From Companilactobacillus farciminis KCTC 3681 = DSM 20184 (GTDB lineage: Bacteria; Bacillota; Bacilli; Lactobacillales; Lactobacillaceae): a DNA stretch of 64,000 nt. The stretch spans positions 2,487,840-2,551,839 of the forward strand of contig NZ_CP017702.1 in the NCBI RefSeq assembly GCF_002706745.1, given 5' to 3'. Below the pieces are notes generated by a model. That model had not been told where the DNA came from and searched no databases. It worked only from the letters and a program-made list of their open reading frames with translations. Positions 53,130 to 62,378 of the stretch are shown piece after piece (position 1 is the stretch's first letter; the number at the start of each line of letters is the position of its first letter). The position numbers and the translations under genes were made by a program.

Positions 53130-54572
53130 ATGCTTGGTGTTGGTTTAAGTATTGTCTCTTTGGCACGTTTCCAATTTGCAATGACGACCGTCTTCCATTT
53201 CTTCTTTGTTCCGTTTTCAATCGGAATGGGATTTCTAGTCGCTATCATGGAAACTATTTATGCCGTTAAAAAAGACAAAGTTTACCTAGATATGGCTAAA
53301 TTCTGGGGAAAAATTTTCCTTTTGAGTTTTGCTGTCGGTATTGTTACAGGTATTATTCAAGAATTCCAATTCGGTATGAATTGGTCTGAATACTCACGTT
53401 TCATGGGTGATGTGTTCGGTGCTCCACTTGCTATTGAAGCTTTATTAGCATTCTTCATCGAATCCGTCTTTATCGGTATTTGGATGTTCACTTGGGATCG
53501 TTTCAAACCTGGTGTTCATGCCTTTATGATTTGGATGACTTCAATTGGTACAATGCTTTCCGCTATTTGGATTTTAGCTGCCAATAGTTTCATGCAACAT
53601 CCCACAGGTTTCAAGATCAACAATACGACCGGAAGAATCCAATTGACTGACTTTGGTGCTGTCGTTGCCAATCCTCAATTATGGAAAGTCTTCCCACACG
53701 TTATCCTTGCTGCCTTTATGACAGCTGGAGTTGTTATTGCTGGTATGAGTGCTTGGGGACTATTACGTAAAAAGAAAGACGAAAATCACTTCTTCAAGAC
53801 ATCACTACGTTTTGGACTTTGGGCAAGTTTGATTTTCGCTATTGCTTCAGCTGGTGCCGGAGATTTGCAGACTCAACAAATTATCAAAGATCAACCAATG
53901 AAATTTGCTGCAACCGAAGGTATTTATGAAGATACCAAAGACCCTGCTCCTTGGACTGTCGTCGAATTGATCGATGCTAAGGACCACAAGGCTAGTGGCA
54001 AAATTGAAGTTCCTGGTGTCTTGAGTATTTTGGCCTACCACAAATTAAGTGGTTCTGTAAAGGGTATGAATACGATCGACAAAGAACTTCATGCTAAGTA
54101 CGACAAGAAATTCGGAAAAGATATGAATTACTACGTTCCACCTAAGACTTTATTCTGGAGTTTCAGAGTGATGACCGGAATTGATGCTTTAGTTATGTTG
54201 ATTGCTCTAGTCGGTTTGATCTTCTCCAGAAAGAAGAAGGATACGATTGAAAGTCACAAGTGGATGCTAGTTGTTTTAGGCATCAGTATTTGGCTTCCAT
54301 TTATCGGTAATTCTGCCGGTTGGTTCATTACTGAATTTGGTCGTTATCCTTGGATCGTTTACGGACTATTCACGATTGCTCAAGCTGTATCACCTACTTC
54401 AACCGTTGCTAGTCTATTATTCAGTAACATCGTTTACTTCTTGCTCTTTACTCTATTGGGTGGCGTTATGGTTTGGTACTGCAGACAAACACTTCATCAC
54501 GGTCCATACTTTGAAGAAGCTGACTCCAAACAAAACGTCGATCCATTTGCAAAGGAGGCCTTCGGACAATGA
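53130..54572 (+). CDS. cydA: Cytochrome bd ubiquinol/menaquinol oxidase subunit I
   Basis: 480-residue membrane subunit that oxidises quinol and reduces O2 to water. His in MTTVFHFFFVP (H23) is the haem ligand region near the N-terminus; nine spans; a short Q-loop between about residues 250 and 330; GRYPW in place of the usual GRQPW near residue 410. Start at 53130 after AAGGAGGT; the longer reading from 53001 adds 43 residues with no site. First gene of cydABCD, overlapping cydB by 4 nt. Confidence 0.95.
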   Translation: MLGVGLSIVSLARFQFAMTTVFHFFFVPFSIGMGFLVAIMETIYAVKKDKVYLDMAKFWGKIFLLSFAVGIVTGIIQEFQFGMNWSEYSRFMGDVFGAPLAIEALLAFFIESVFIGIWMFTWDRFKPGVHAFMIWMTSIGTMLSAIWILAANSFMQHPTGFKINNTTGRIQLTDFGAVVANPQLWKVFPHVILAAFMTAGVVIAGMSAWGLLRKKKDENHFFKTSLRFGLWASLIFAIASAGAGDLQTQQIIKDQPMKFAATEGIYEDTKDPAPWTVVELIDAKDHKASGKIEVPGVLSILAYHKLSGSVKGMNTIDKELHAKYDKKFGKDMNYYVPPKTLFWSFRVMTGIDALVMLIALVGLIFSRKKKDTIESHKWMLVVLGISIWLPFIGNSAGWFITEFGRYPWIVYGLFTIAQAVSPTSTVASLLFSNIVYFLLFTLLGGVMVWYCRQTLHHGPYFEEADSKQNVDPFAKEAFGQ

Positions 54573-55582
54573 CACTCAGTACACTGTGGTTTATTTTAAT
54601 TGGACTTCTATTTGCCATCTTCCTATTTCTTGAAGGTTTCGACTTTGGCGTTGGAATGGCAACAAGATTCCTTGCTAAAGATGACGTAGAAAGAACTGCA
54701 ATCATGTCGACTATCGGACCCCACTGGGACGGTAACGAAACTTGGCTTGTTACAGCTGGTGGTGCAATGTTTGCTTCCTTACCAATGTGGTACGCATCGT
54801 TGTTCTCCGGTTATTACATTTTGTTCTTGTTAGTTTTGGTTGGTTTGATTCTTCGTGGGGTTTCCTTTGAATTCCACAAGCACGCTGAAACTAAAACAGG
54901 TAAGAATCTTTGGATGTGGGCATTTTTTGCCGGTAGTATCATCCCACCATTCTTCCTCTGTATGATTCTTTTGAGCATGGTTCAAGGTATCCCAATGGAT
55001 GCTTCAGGTAATGCTTTCCCAACTTTCTTTGATGTCGTTAACTTATTATCAATCGTCGGAGGAGTTGCCGGAGTATTGCTTTCACTAGTTCACGGCTTGA
55101 ACTTCATTCGTCTAAGAATTGAAGGACCATTGCGTGATCGTGCTCGCAAATTAAATCAAATTCTTTATCCAATTTTGTTCCTCGGTGAAGTGGTCTTTGC
55201 AGTTTTAGTTTTCTTGCAAACTGACTTCTTTACTAAGAGATTCTTCTCATCTCTCATCATTACTCTGTTAATTGTTTTGTTCTCCTTATTAGGTTACTAT
55301 GGAGTCCTAAAGAACAGAGAGGGATGGAGCTTTGCTGGTAGTGGTTTAGCACTAAGTATGGTCATCGTTTTATTGTTCAACGGCCTATTCCCACGTGTCA
55401 TGATTGCTACTAACCCAGCACATAGTATCTTGATCAAAGACGCTGCCAATTCACCATATACTTTGACGATTATGACGATTGTCGCATGTATCTTGGTACC
55501 AATTGTAGCTATCTACTTCATTTGGTCATACTCTCTATTCACAAAGAGAATAAATCCAAGAGAGAATACGGTGAAATACTAA
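54569..55582 (+). CDS. cydB: Cytochrome bd oxidase subunit II
   Basis: 337-residue membrane partner of CydA, eight to nine spans. LEGFDFGVGMATRFLAKDD (core EGFDFGVGM) and GPHWDGNETWLVTAGGAMFA (core WDGNETWL) are the family's most conserved elements. ATGA overlap with cydA and TAATG overlap with cydD show tight coupling. Confidence 0.96.
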   Translation: MTLSTLWFILIGLLFAIFLFLEGFDFGVGMATRFLAKDDVERTAIMSTIGPHWDGNETWLVTAGGAMFASLPMWYASLFSGYYILFLLVLVGLILRGVSFEFHKHAETKTGKNLWMWAFFAGSIIPPFFLCMILLSMVQGIPMDASGNAFPTFFDVVNLLSIVGGVAGVLLSLVHGLNFIRLRIEGPLRDRARKLNQILYPILFLGEVVFAVLVFLQTDFFTKRFFSSLIITLLIVLFSLLGYYGVLKNREGWSFAGSGLALSMVIVLLFNGLFPRVMIATNPAHSILIKDAANSPYTLTIMTIVACILVPIVAIYFIWSYSLFTKRINPRENTVKY

Positions 55583-57315
55583 TGATAGATAAGCGATTAT
55601 TTCGCTTACCTGGAACAAAAAAACTTCTTCTAATGCTTGCAGGATTAACTCTCTTGCAAGCATTTGTTGTTTTATTCCAAGGTAAGTATTTAGCAGAAGC
55701 ACTCGTAAATTCGTGGGAACAAAAACCACTGCAAACCATCATCGATCCGATGGTCTTATTTGCGGCGTCTTTCGTCTTGCGACATTTATTCAATTTAATT
55801 AATACTAAAATCGTCGAAAAATTTGCCAGCAAGACGTCCGAAGATATCAGAGGACGTTTGCTCGACAAAGTTTACAATGCTGGTCCGGAGATGATTTCTG
55901 AGGAAGGAACCGGTAACTTAGTTACTTCTTCTCTAGATGGTATCGACTTGGTCGAAAATTACTTCAAATTGATTTTTACTAAATTGATGAACATGTCGAT
56001 CATTCCACCAGTTTTGTTGATTTATATTTATATGCAAAATATTGCTTCCGGAATAACTTTGACCATCATCGTGCCACTAGTTATTTTATTTATGATCATC
56101 TTAGGTCTTGCTGCTCAAGCCAAAGCAGATGCTCAATACAAGCAATATACGATTCTTTCCAATCACTTCTTAGATGCCTTGCGAGGTTTACCAACGTTAA
56201 AAATGTTGGGGCTAAGTAAACGCTATGCTAAAAATATCTATACGGTCAGTGATGAGTACCGTAGAAGAACGATGAATACGCTCAGAATTGCCATCTTATC
56301 GACTTTTGCTCTCGATTGGTTAACTACCTTAGGAATCGCTATTTTGGCCGTCTTCCTAGGTTTAGGGCTCATTAACAACAGTTTTCCACTCTTCCCTGCT
56401 TTAGTCACTTTGATTTTGGCTCCAGAATATTTCTTACCTTTGCGAGATTTCTCTAACGATTATCACGCTACTCTAAACGGTAAAAACGCCTTGAATTCTA
56501 TTTTTGAAATTTTGGAACGTCCAGACACCAAAGAATCTGATCAATTAAAAGATTTCACTTGGGATAAAGACTCTACCGTTACAATCAATAACCTACAATT
56601 CACTTACCAAGGTGTTGGTAACGATGCGGTCAGTCTCGATATCGATAAATTAAGATTAAATGGTTACCAAAAAATCGGTGTCATCGGTAAATCCGGTTCT
56701 GGTAAAACGACTCTGATCAGAACCATTGGTGGCTTCCTAGTTCCTAATCAAGCTGACATTCAAATCAACCACCAAAAGGTTCCTAATTTTAAGCAAGAAA
56801 ATTGGCAAAAGAAGCTTACGTTCTTACCCCAATCACCTTATTTATTCGCCGGTTCAATTGCCGAAAACATTGCCTTTTATCGTCCTAAAGCTTCATTAGA
56901 TGAAATTAAACATGCGGCCGACCAAGCTGGTTTGCAAGAATTCATCGATACCTTAACTGACGGCTATCAAACTAAAATCGGTGAAGGCGGACGTGGAATT
57001 TCTGGTGGTCAGCAACAACGTATCATGTTAGCTCGTGCTTTCTTAGCTGATGATCGTCACGTCTTAATCTTTGATGAACCAACAGCTCACCTAGATATCG
57101 AAACCGAGTACGCTTTGAAGAAGCCGATGGAAAAATTATTCCAAAATCATTTGGTAATTTTTGCAACGCATAGATTGCACTGGATCAAAGAAATGGATTA
57201 TGTCATCGTTATGGATAACGGTACTATTGTTGAACAAGGTACGCCAGAACAGCTCCACAGCCATAACGGTGCCTTCACAAAATTAATCAAGAATATGCGA
57301 GGTGATCAACTATGA
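55582..57315 (+). CDS. cydD: Cytochrome bd assembly ABC transporter CydD
   Basis: 577 residues: six-span ABC exporter domain (about 1-320) then ATPase with Walker A GKSGSGKTT, signature ISGGQQQR and Walker B VLIFDEPTAHLD. CydDC exports glutathione/cysteine or haem-related reductant required to assemble cytochrome bd. Start at 55582, overlapping the cydB stop as TAATG. Intact, unlike the next gene. Confidence 0.92.
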   Translation: MIDKRLFRLPGTKKLLLMLAGLTLLQAFVVLFQGKYLAEALVNSWEQKPLQTIIDPMVLFAASFVLRHLFNLINTKIVEKFASKTSEDIRGRLLDKVYNAGPEMISEEGTGNLVTSSLDGIDLVENYFKLIFTKLMNMSIIPPVLLIYIYMQNIASGITLTIIVPLVILFMIILGLAAQAKADAQYKQYTILSNHFLDALRGLPTLKMLGLSKRYAKNIYTVSDEYRRRTMNTLRIAILSTFALDWLTTLGIAILAVFLGLGLINNSFPLFPALVTLILAPEYFLPLRDFSNDYHATLNGKNALNSIFEILERPDTKESDQLKDFTWDKDSTVTINNLQFTYQGVGNDAVSLDIDKLRLNGYQKIGVIGKSGSGKTTLIRTIGGFLVPNQADIQINHQKVPNFKQENWQKKLTFLPQSPYLFAGSIAENIAFYRPKASLDEIKHAADQAGLQEFIDTLTDGYQTKIGEGGRGISGGQQQRIMLARAFLADDRHVLIFDEPTAHLDIETEYALKKPMEKLFQNHLVIFATHRLHWIKEMDYVIVMDNGTIVEQGTPEQLHSHNGAFTKLIKNMRGDQL

Positions 57316-59048
57316 ATTTCTTTAAAACATTCAAGCATGATACTTGGGTCAAACCTTATATCAAACAATATAAAGGTCTGTTGATCACTGCTTTAACATT
57401 GGGCTTATTGACGTCATTTTGTGCCGGTGCTTTGATGTTTACTTCTGGCTATACAATTGATAAAGCTGCTACACATCCAGTCAATATTCTTTTGATTTAC
57501 GTACCTATCCTTTTAACGAGAGCCTTTGGTATTGGTCGTCCTGTTTTCAAATACGTGGAACGATTAAAGAGTCACAACTGGGTTTTAAGAGTTACATCTG
57601 ATTTAAGAACTCGACTTTATAAAACCTTGGAAAGTGACGCTTCATTTTTCAATGAACATCATAAACTGGCGACATCATGGGTTTGTTGTCAGAAGATATT
57701 TCCCATTTACAAAACCTTTATTTAAGAACTATTTTTCCAGCTGTTATCGGTTACTTATTGACCATCATCGGCTCGCTTGCCTTAGGAATCTTCAATCCTG
57801 CTTTTGGATTCTTCGTCTTCCTGTTGCTTTTTATTGAAGTATTCCTAGTACCGCTATTTTCAGTCTCGATTGAAAGTGCTCGCCGGGCTTATCAAAAAGA
57901 GGTCAAAAGTGACCTTTATGTTCAACTAACTGACAATATTTTAGGCGTCGATGATTGGATCATTTCTGGTCGTAAAGATGATTTTAGAAACCTAACCTCA
58001 GAAAATATTCATAATCTTGACCAATCACAGTTAAAATCAAAGGCTTTTCGTCGCAATCGTGACTTTGGTTTACAGTTGATTTTCGCTGCTTTAGCAATCT
58101 GTTTCTTGATTTTTACTAACTTAACGATGACTAACGGCCAAGAACAAGCCAACTTCGTTTCTGCGGTCGTCTTGGCTATCTTTCCACTCTCAGATGCCAT
58201 TATCCCTGTCAGTCAAGGGTTTGAAGAATGGCCCCTCTATAAGGACTCCATTCAACGTCTAAATACATTAAACCAGTCAAGAGTAATTTGCCTGCTCAGA
58301 TTGATTTAGCTCCTAACGACTTTAAGAGTTTGACATTAAACAACGTATCTTTCGAATATGATACCGACTCACCAATCTTGATTAAAAACTTTTCGCAAAC
58401 GATTCATAAAGGAGAAAAATTAGCACTTTTAGGTCCAAGTGGAATCGGTAAAACAACAGTATTGCAATTGATCCTAGGAGATCTGACGCCAACCGCTGGT
58501 CAAATTAAGATTAACGATTACGATATTGCTCAAGTTCAAGAGCATCGTCAAAAACTATTCTCTGTCTTGAATCAGAAGCCGTTTCTCTTCAACACTACGT
58601 TGATGAATAACGTTAGATTAGGAAATGAAGGCAAATCTGATGTCGAAGTCAAACAAGCTTAGAACGCGTTGGTTTAAAAGATTTGGTCGAATCATTGCCC
58701 GATAAATACAACACACTAGTCGGTGAAAACGGCTCAAGATTTTCCGGTGGCGAACAAGAAAGAATCGCTTTAGCCAGAATCCTATTACAAGATGCTCCTA
58801 TCGTCTTGCTTGATGAACCAACGGTTGGACTTGACCCCATTACAGAAAATGACTTATTAGAAACCTTCTTCTCCGTTTTAAAGGACAAAACTATCATTTG
58901 GGTAACTCATCACTTGCAAGGAGTTAATCACGTTGACAAGGTAGTCTTTATGAATAGTGAAGAGATTGAAATGCAGGGTGCTCCTAAAGACCTTTATCAA
59001 TCAAATAAACATTTCAAAGAGCTCTATCAAATGGACCAAGGATTATAA
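57312..59048 (+). pseudogene. cydC: CydC, frameshifted in the given sequence
   Basis: Second half of the CydDC transporter, about 575 residues when pieced together. Three single-base losses break it: about 57675 (near HKLAT / MGLLSED), about 58278 (LNTLNQS / SNLPAQIDL) and about 58659 (VEVKQA / ERVGLKDL). Exporter spans, Walker A GPSGIGKTT, signature FSGGEQER and Walker B VLLDEPTVGLD are all still present in the pieces. The start overlaps cydD (ATGA). Downstream genes are broken the same way, so sequence error is more likely than decay. If real, it would remove bd-oxidase assembly. Confidence 0.85.
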
Positions 59049-59049
59049 G

Positions 59050-59059
59050 CGTTATAACG
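59050..59059. repeat. CGTTATAACG palindrome after cydC
   Basis: Exact palindrome between the cydC stop and the terminator. Confidence 0.5.
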
Positions 59060-59066
59060 ACATAAT

Positions 59067-59096
59067 AAAAGGATATGCCGAGTGGCATATCCTTTT
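59067..59096. terminator. Bidirectional intrinsic terminator
   Basis: GGATATGCC (59071-59079) with GGCATATCC (59084-59092), A4/T5 flanks; between convergent cydC and the polyprenyl synthase gene. Confidence 0.9.
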
Positions 59097-59112
59097 TATT
59101 TGATTCGATTGC

Positions 59113-60067
59113 TTAATTTTTAACAACATTTTTTAAAATAACTTGATTATGATTCTTAGGTAATTTTTCAATCTCTAGAACGGCTCGATCAGTAAATTCA
59201 CGAGCAATTCTTTTAGCTTGATCCAAATAACCATCGTCTAAAACTATTTGTGTAGCCACATTATCATCTTCATCACTCAAATGATCCTTCGACAAGACAG
59301 CGACTAGCTTTTGATTCTTAGCTTCTAAACCTAAGATATAAGGCAACGAATAGACGCCATTTTTCAAATCTTCATGGACTGGCTTACCAGTTTGAGAAGT
59401 CGAACTGAAGTCCAAAATATCATCAATAATCTGAAAAGCCATTCCAATATCATGACCAATATTTTGGCAGCGTTCAATAACTTCTTGACTACTGTCACCA
59501 ACGATTGCACCCATCTTGGCACTGAGACTGAATAATTCGGCAGTTTTTTCCGGAAATTTCTTTAAAGTACATATCGGTAGTAGCGTCGACATTGAAATTA
59601 ATCAACATTTGATCTAATTCTCCGACTAGAATTTTCTTCATACTCAGGGCATTCAACAAAATATCCGTGTTATGCTGCAAGTTTCTTGAAATCAATTCAA
59701 AGTAAAGCGTAAATAAATAATCCCCAGCATATATCGCGTTTCTACGGCCGTACTTCGTATGAACCGTAGGACGACTACGACGTAATGGCGAATCATCGAT
59801 TACATCATCGTGAATCAAAGTCGCCACGTGCAAAATCTCGATCGAAGCTGCCAAAGGAATCAATTCTTGCGTCGTTTTTTTAGTAGTTCCAAAATCACTG
59901 AACAGCAAGAAAAATGCCGGACGCAACATCTTCCCGCCTGAAGTTAAATCGACAATCATTTTACTAATATCTAGATTTTGAATCTTAACTTCTTGGTGAA
60001 TGAAATCAGTCGTTAGATCCAATTTTTTCCCTAATTTAGGGTAACTTTTCCAAATTGAGTTCGCCAT
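59113..60067 (-). pseudogene. Polyprenyl diphosphate synthase, one frameshift
   Basis: Trans-prenyl chain elongating enzyme (heptaprenyl/octaprenyl synthase component II type) making the quinone side chain. First aspartate motif DDVIDD (LIHDDVIDDSPLRR) is in the 5' piece; the second, DDILD (FQIIDDILDFSS), in the 3' piece. The frame breaks at about 59550 in the A6 run before CTGCCG, where five A would join ISGK to TAELFSLSAK. Combined length about 320, normal for the family. I start at ATG 60067; ATG 60079 abuts AGGGGT. Context with cyd and menA supports a quinone role. Confidence 0.85.
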
Positions 60068-60152
60068 ATAATTTCTCATACCCCTGTATTACTTTGTTGT
60101 AATCTAAAATAATTCTATAATAGAACCTATCAAATCCAAAGGACTGATTTTA

Positions 60153-61063
60153 TTGAAACCATCTGTTTTTTTCGAACTAGTTGAAATCAAAGCCAAAACG
60201 GCTAGCGTCTTTCCATTCTTGATGGGGACGTTGTATTCATATTATCACTGGCACTCAATTAACGCTCTTGATTTGGTCTTATTTTTTATCGCAATGTTTT
60301 TATTCAATATGGCAGTCGACATCAACGACAATTACTGGGATTACAAAAATGCCACTGGTGACGACTTCCGCCAGAAGACTAATGTCATCGGTGTCAACAA
60401 TCTAAACATCCATCTAGTCGGCTGGCTCGATTTTTCTTTTACCGTTATAGCGGCTATCATCGGTCTCTTCATCGTCTATCGAACTGGATTGCCCTTACTT
60501 TATTTAGGCCTATTTTCATTTGCCGTCGGCTTCTGTTACGCTGGCGGACCTTTTCCTATTAACCGTGGACCTTTAGGAGAGTTTTTCTCTGGTTTTACGA
60601 TGGGTTACGTAATTTATTTGATTGCTATCTACATTAACGTCGTCAACAATCCACTCGTAGAACTGAACTTTAAGTTCTATGGCGATGCCTTACTATCATC
60701 GCTTCTGACCGTCTTTGCGATTTCTAATCTCTTATTAGCTAATAACATCGCTGACCAAAAGAAGATGTCGGACTAGGTAGAAAAACTCTAGTTTATTATC
60801 TTGGCAAAAACAATTCGATTTTCATCCTAAAATGGCTCTATATCCTAGGTTACTTAGCATTATTCTGTTCTGTTTTACTAGGCTTGTTGCCAAAACTAAT
60901 GTTGTTGACCTTCCTAATTGCTCCGTTGGTATATAAAAATGCCAAAGCCTTCAGCAATAATCCAATCAAAAAGAAAACTTTCCCATTGATCATCAAAAAC
61001 CTCTTGCTGATAACTTTGACACAGACGGTTACATTTATTTTAGGTGTTATTTTTAAGCTCTAA
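60153..61063 (+). pseudogene. menA: MenA-like 1,4-dihydroxy-2-naphthoate prenyltransferase, one frameshift
   Basis: UbiA-family membrane enzyme attaching the prenyl chain to DHNA to give demethylmenaquinone. The motif DINDNYWDYKNATGDD (about 60-75) is the first Asp-rich Mg2+ site, and NNIADQ...D the second, the latter lying right at the break. The frame is lost at about 60757 (CAAAAGAAGAT; one more A gives KEDVGLGRKTLVYYLG) and continues open to the TAA at 61061. Starts TTG at 60153 after AAAGGA. Divergent from the polyprenyl synthase; together they fit quinone completion from an external precursor. Confidence 0.85.
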
Positions 61064-62254
61064 ATCCATCCAATAATCTAGCAAAATCATAAGTATCTTG
61101 CGCAATCATTAACTCTTCGTTCGTTGGGATCGTATAGGCAGCAATCGTTGAATCATCAGTTGTAATCTTGATTTCTTTACCTCTGACGTGATTATTCTCG
61201 TCGTCGATCTTCAAGCCCATGAATTCAAGGCCACTCATAATATCTTCACGAACTTCACTAGAATTCTCACCAACTCCGGCAGTGAAAGCTATGACGTCCA
61301 CTCCACCCATTTCAGCGATATATGAACCGATGAACTTCAAAATTCGATTACGATACATTTCCAAGGCTAATTTAGCACGTTGGTTAGTATCTTCGTTGGC
61401 TTCAATATCACGCATATCAGGTGAAATACCAGAGATACCTAACAAGCCTGACTTGTGATTCAAGATATCAATCATGTCGTTAATGTCAGTCAAACCGAGT
61501 TTTCTCATCAAGTATGGCAAGATTGAGAAGTCAATGTCACCACTTCTAGAGCTCATCATGATACCTGCTAATGGCGTGAAGCCCATCGAAATATCGAAAG
61601 CTTTGCCATGTTTGATAGCACTAATAGAAGCACCACTACCTAGATGAAGGACGATAACATTTTGTCTTGAATACCGCCATCGACGATTTTATCCAAACGT
61701 TGAGCGATATAACGGTGACTAGTTCCGTGAGCTCCATAACGACGTACGTGATACTTCTTGTAGTCATCCATATCAACACTGTAAAGATAATTCATTTTGG
61801 GAATATTCGACAAAGAATGAGGTATCAAGACAGCTACTTGAATTGCCCTAGGACCAATTTTTTGAAGACGTCGATGTAATAAGCTTCCACTTTGTTGTGC
61901 AATGGAGCGTATTCTGACAAGTCATAATTTTTTGCAAGTTTTCATCGTCACGATGGCTGACTTCTTGAAGTCTTCCCTCCAGCAACCACACGATGACCAA
62001 AGGCTACAATATCTTCGTATCTTTGGATAATATCCATATCCTTTAGAGCATCAAGAACTGCTAATACGGCGACATCATTAGATTCGATAGCTTTTTTTCT
62101 TCAACTTTTTTACCGTTGTACTTCAATTTAAAAAATAGCTTTGGGACTGCCCAGACGGTCGATCATACCTGAAGCAATCGTTACTTTTTTCAGGCATTTC
62201 AAAAAGTTTCCACTTCAAAGTTGAACTACCTGCATTTATAGCCATAATCTTCAT
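61053..62254 (-). pseudogene. Second acetate kinase locus, multiple frameshifts
   Basis: Reads MKIMAINAGSSTLKWKLFEM from the ATG at 62254 (GGAGAG site) and ends in a 177-residue intact piece (61053-61586, GFTPLAGIMMSSRSGDID, FTAGVGENS). In between the frame changes several times: CCTGAAAAAAGT near 62195 and the T6 run near 62130 each look like one extra base; more breaks lie between 61600 and 62100 (RRYGAHGTSHRYIAQR is still readable). A paralogue of ackA at 44898. Its last 11 bp overlap the 3' end of menA on the other strand. Sequence error is my preferred explanation. Confidence 0.82.
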
Positions 62255-62378
62255 ACAAAAACTCTCCTTTTTTGGTCTAGGTTTACTCTTTAAATAGCTT
62301 TATACCAAACTTTACACTAATATAAAAAATGCTACTCTTTAGTAACTATTATAAGTCTTTTTATGGGGGAATTCATTC

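Noticed and set aside
57312..59048. Treating the four cydC pieces as separate genes
   Set aside because: They are consecutive parts of one ABC protein in shifting frames with all motifs in order; reported as a single frameshifted locus.
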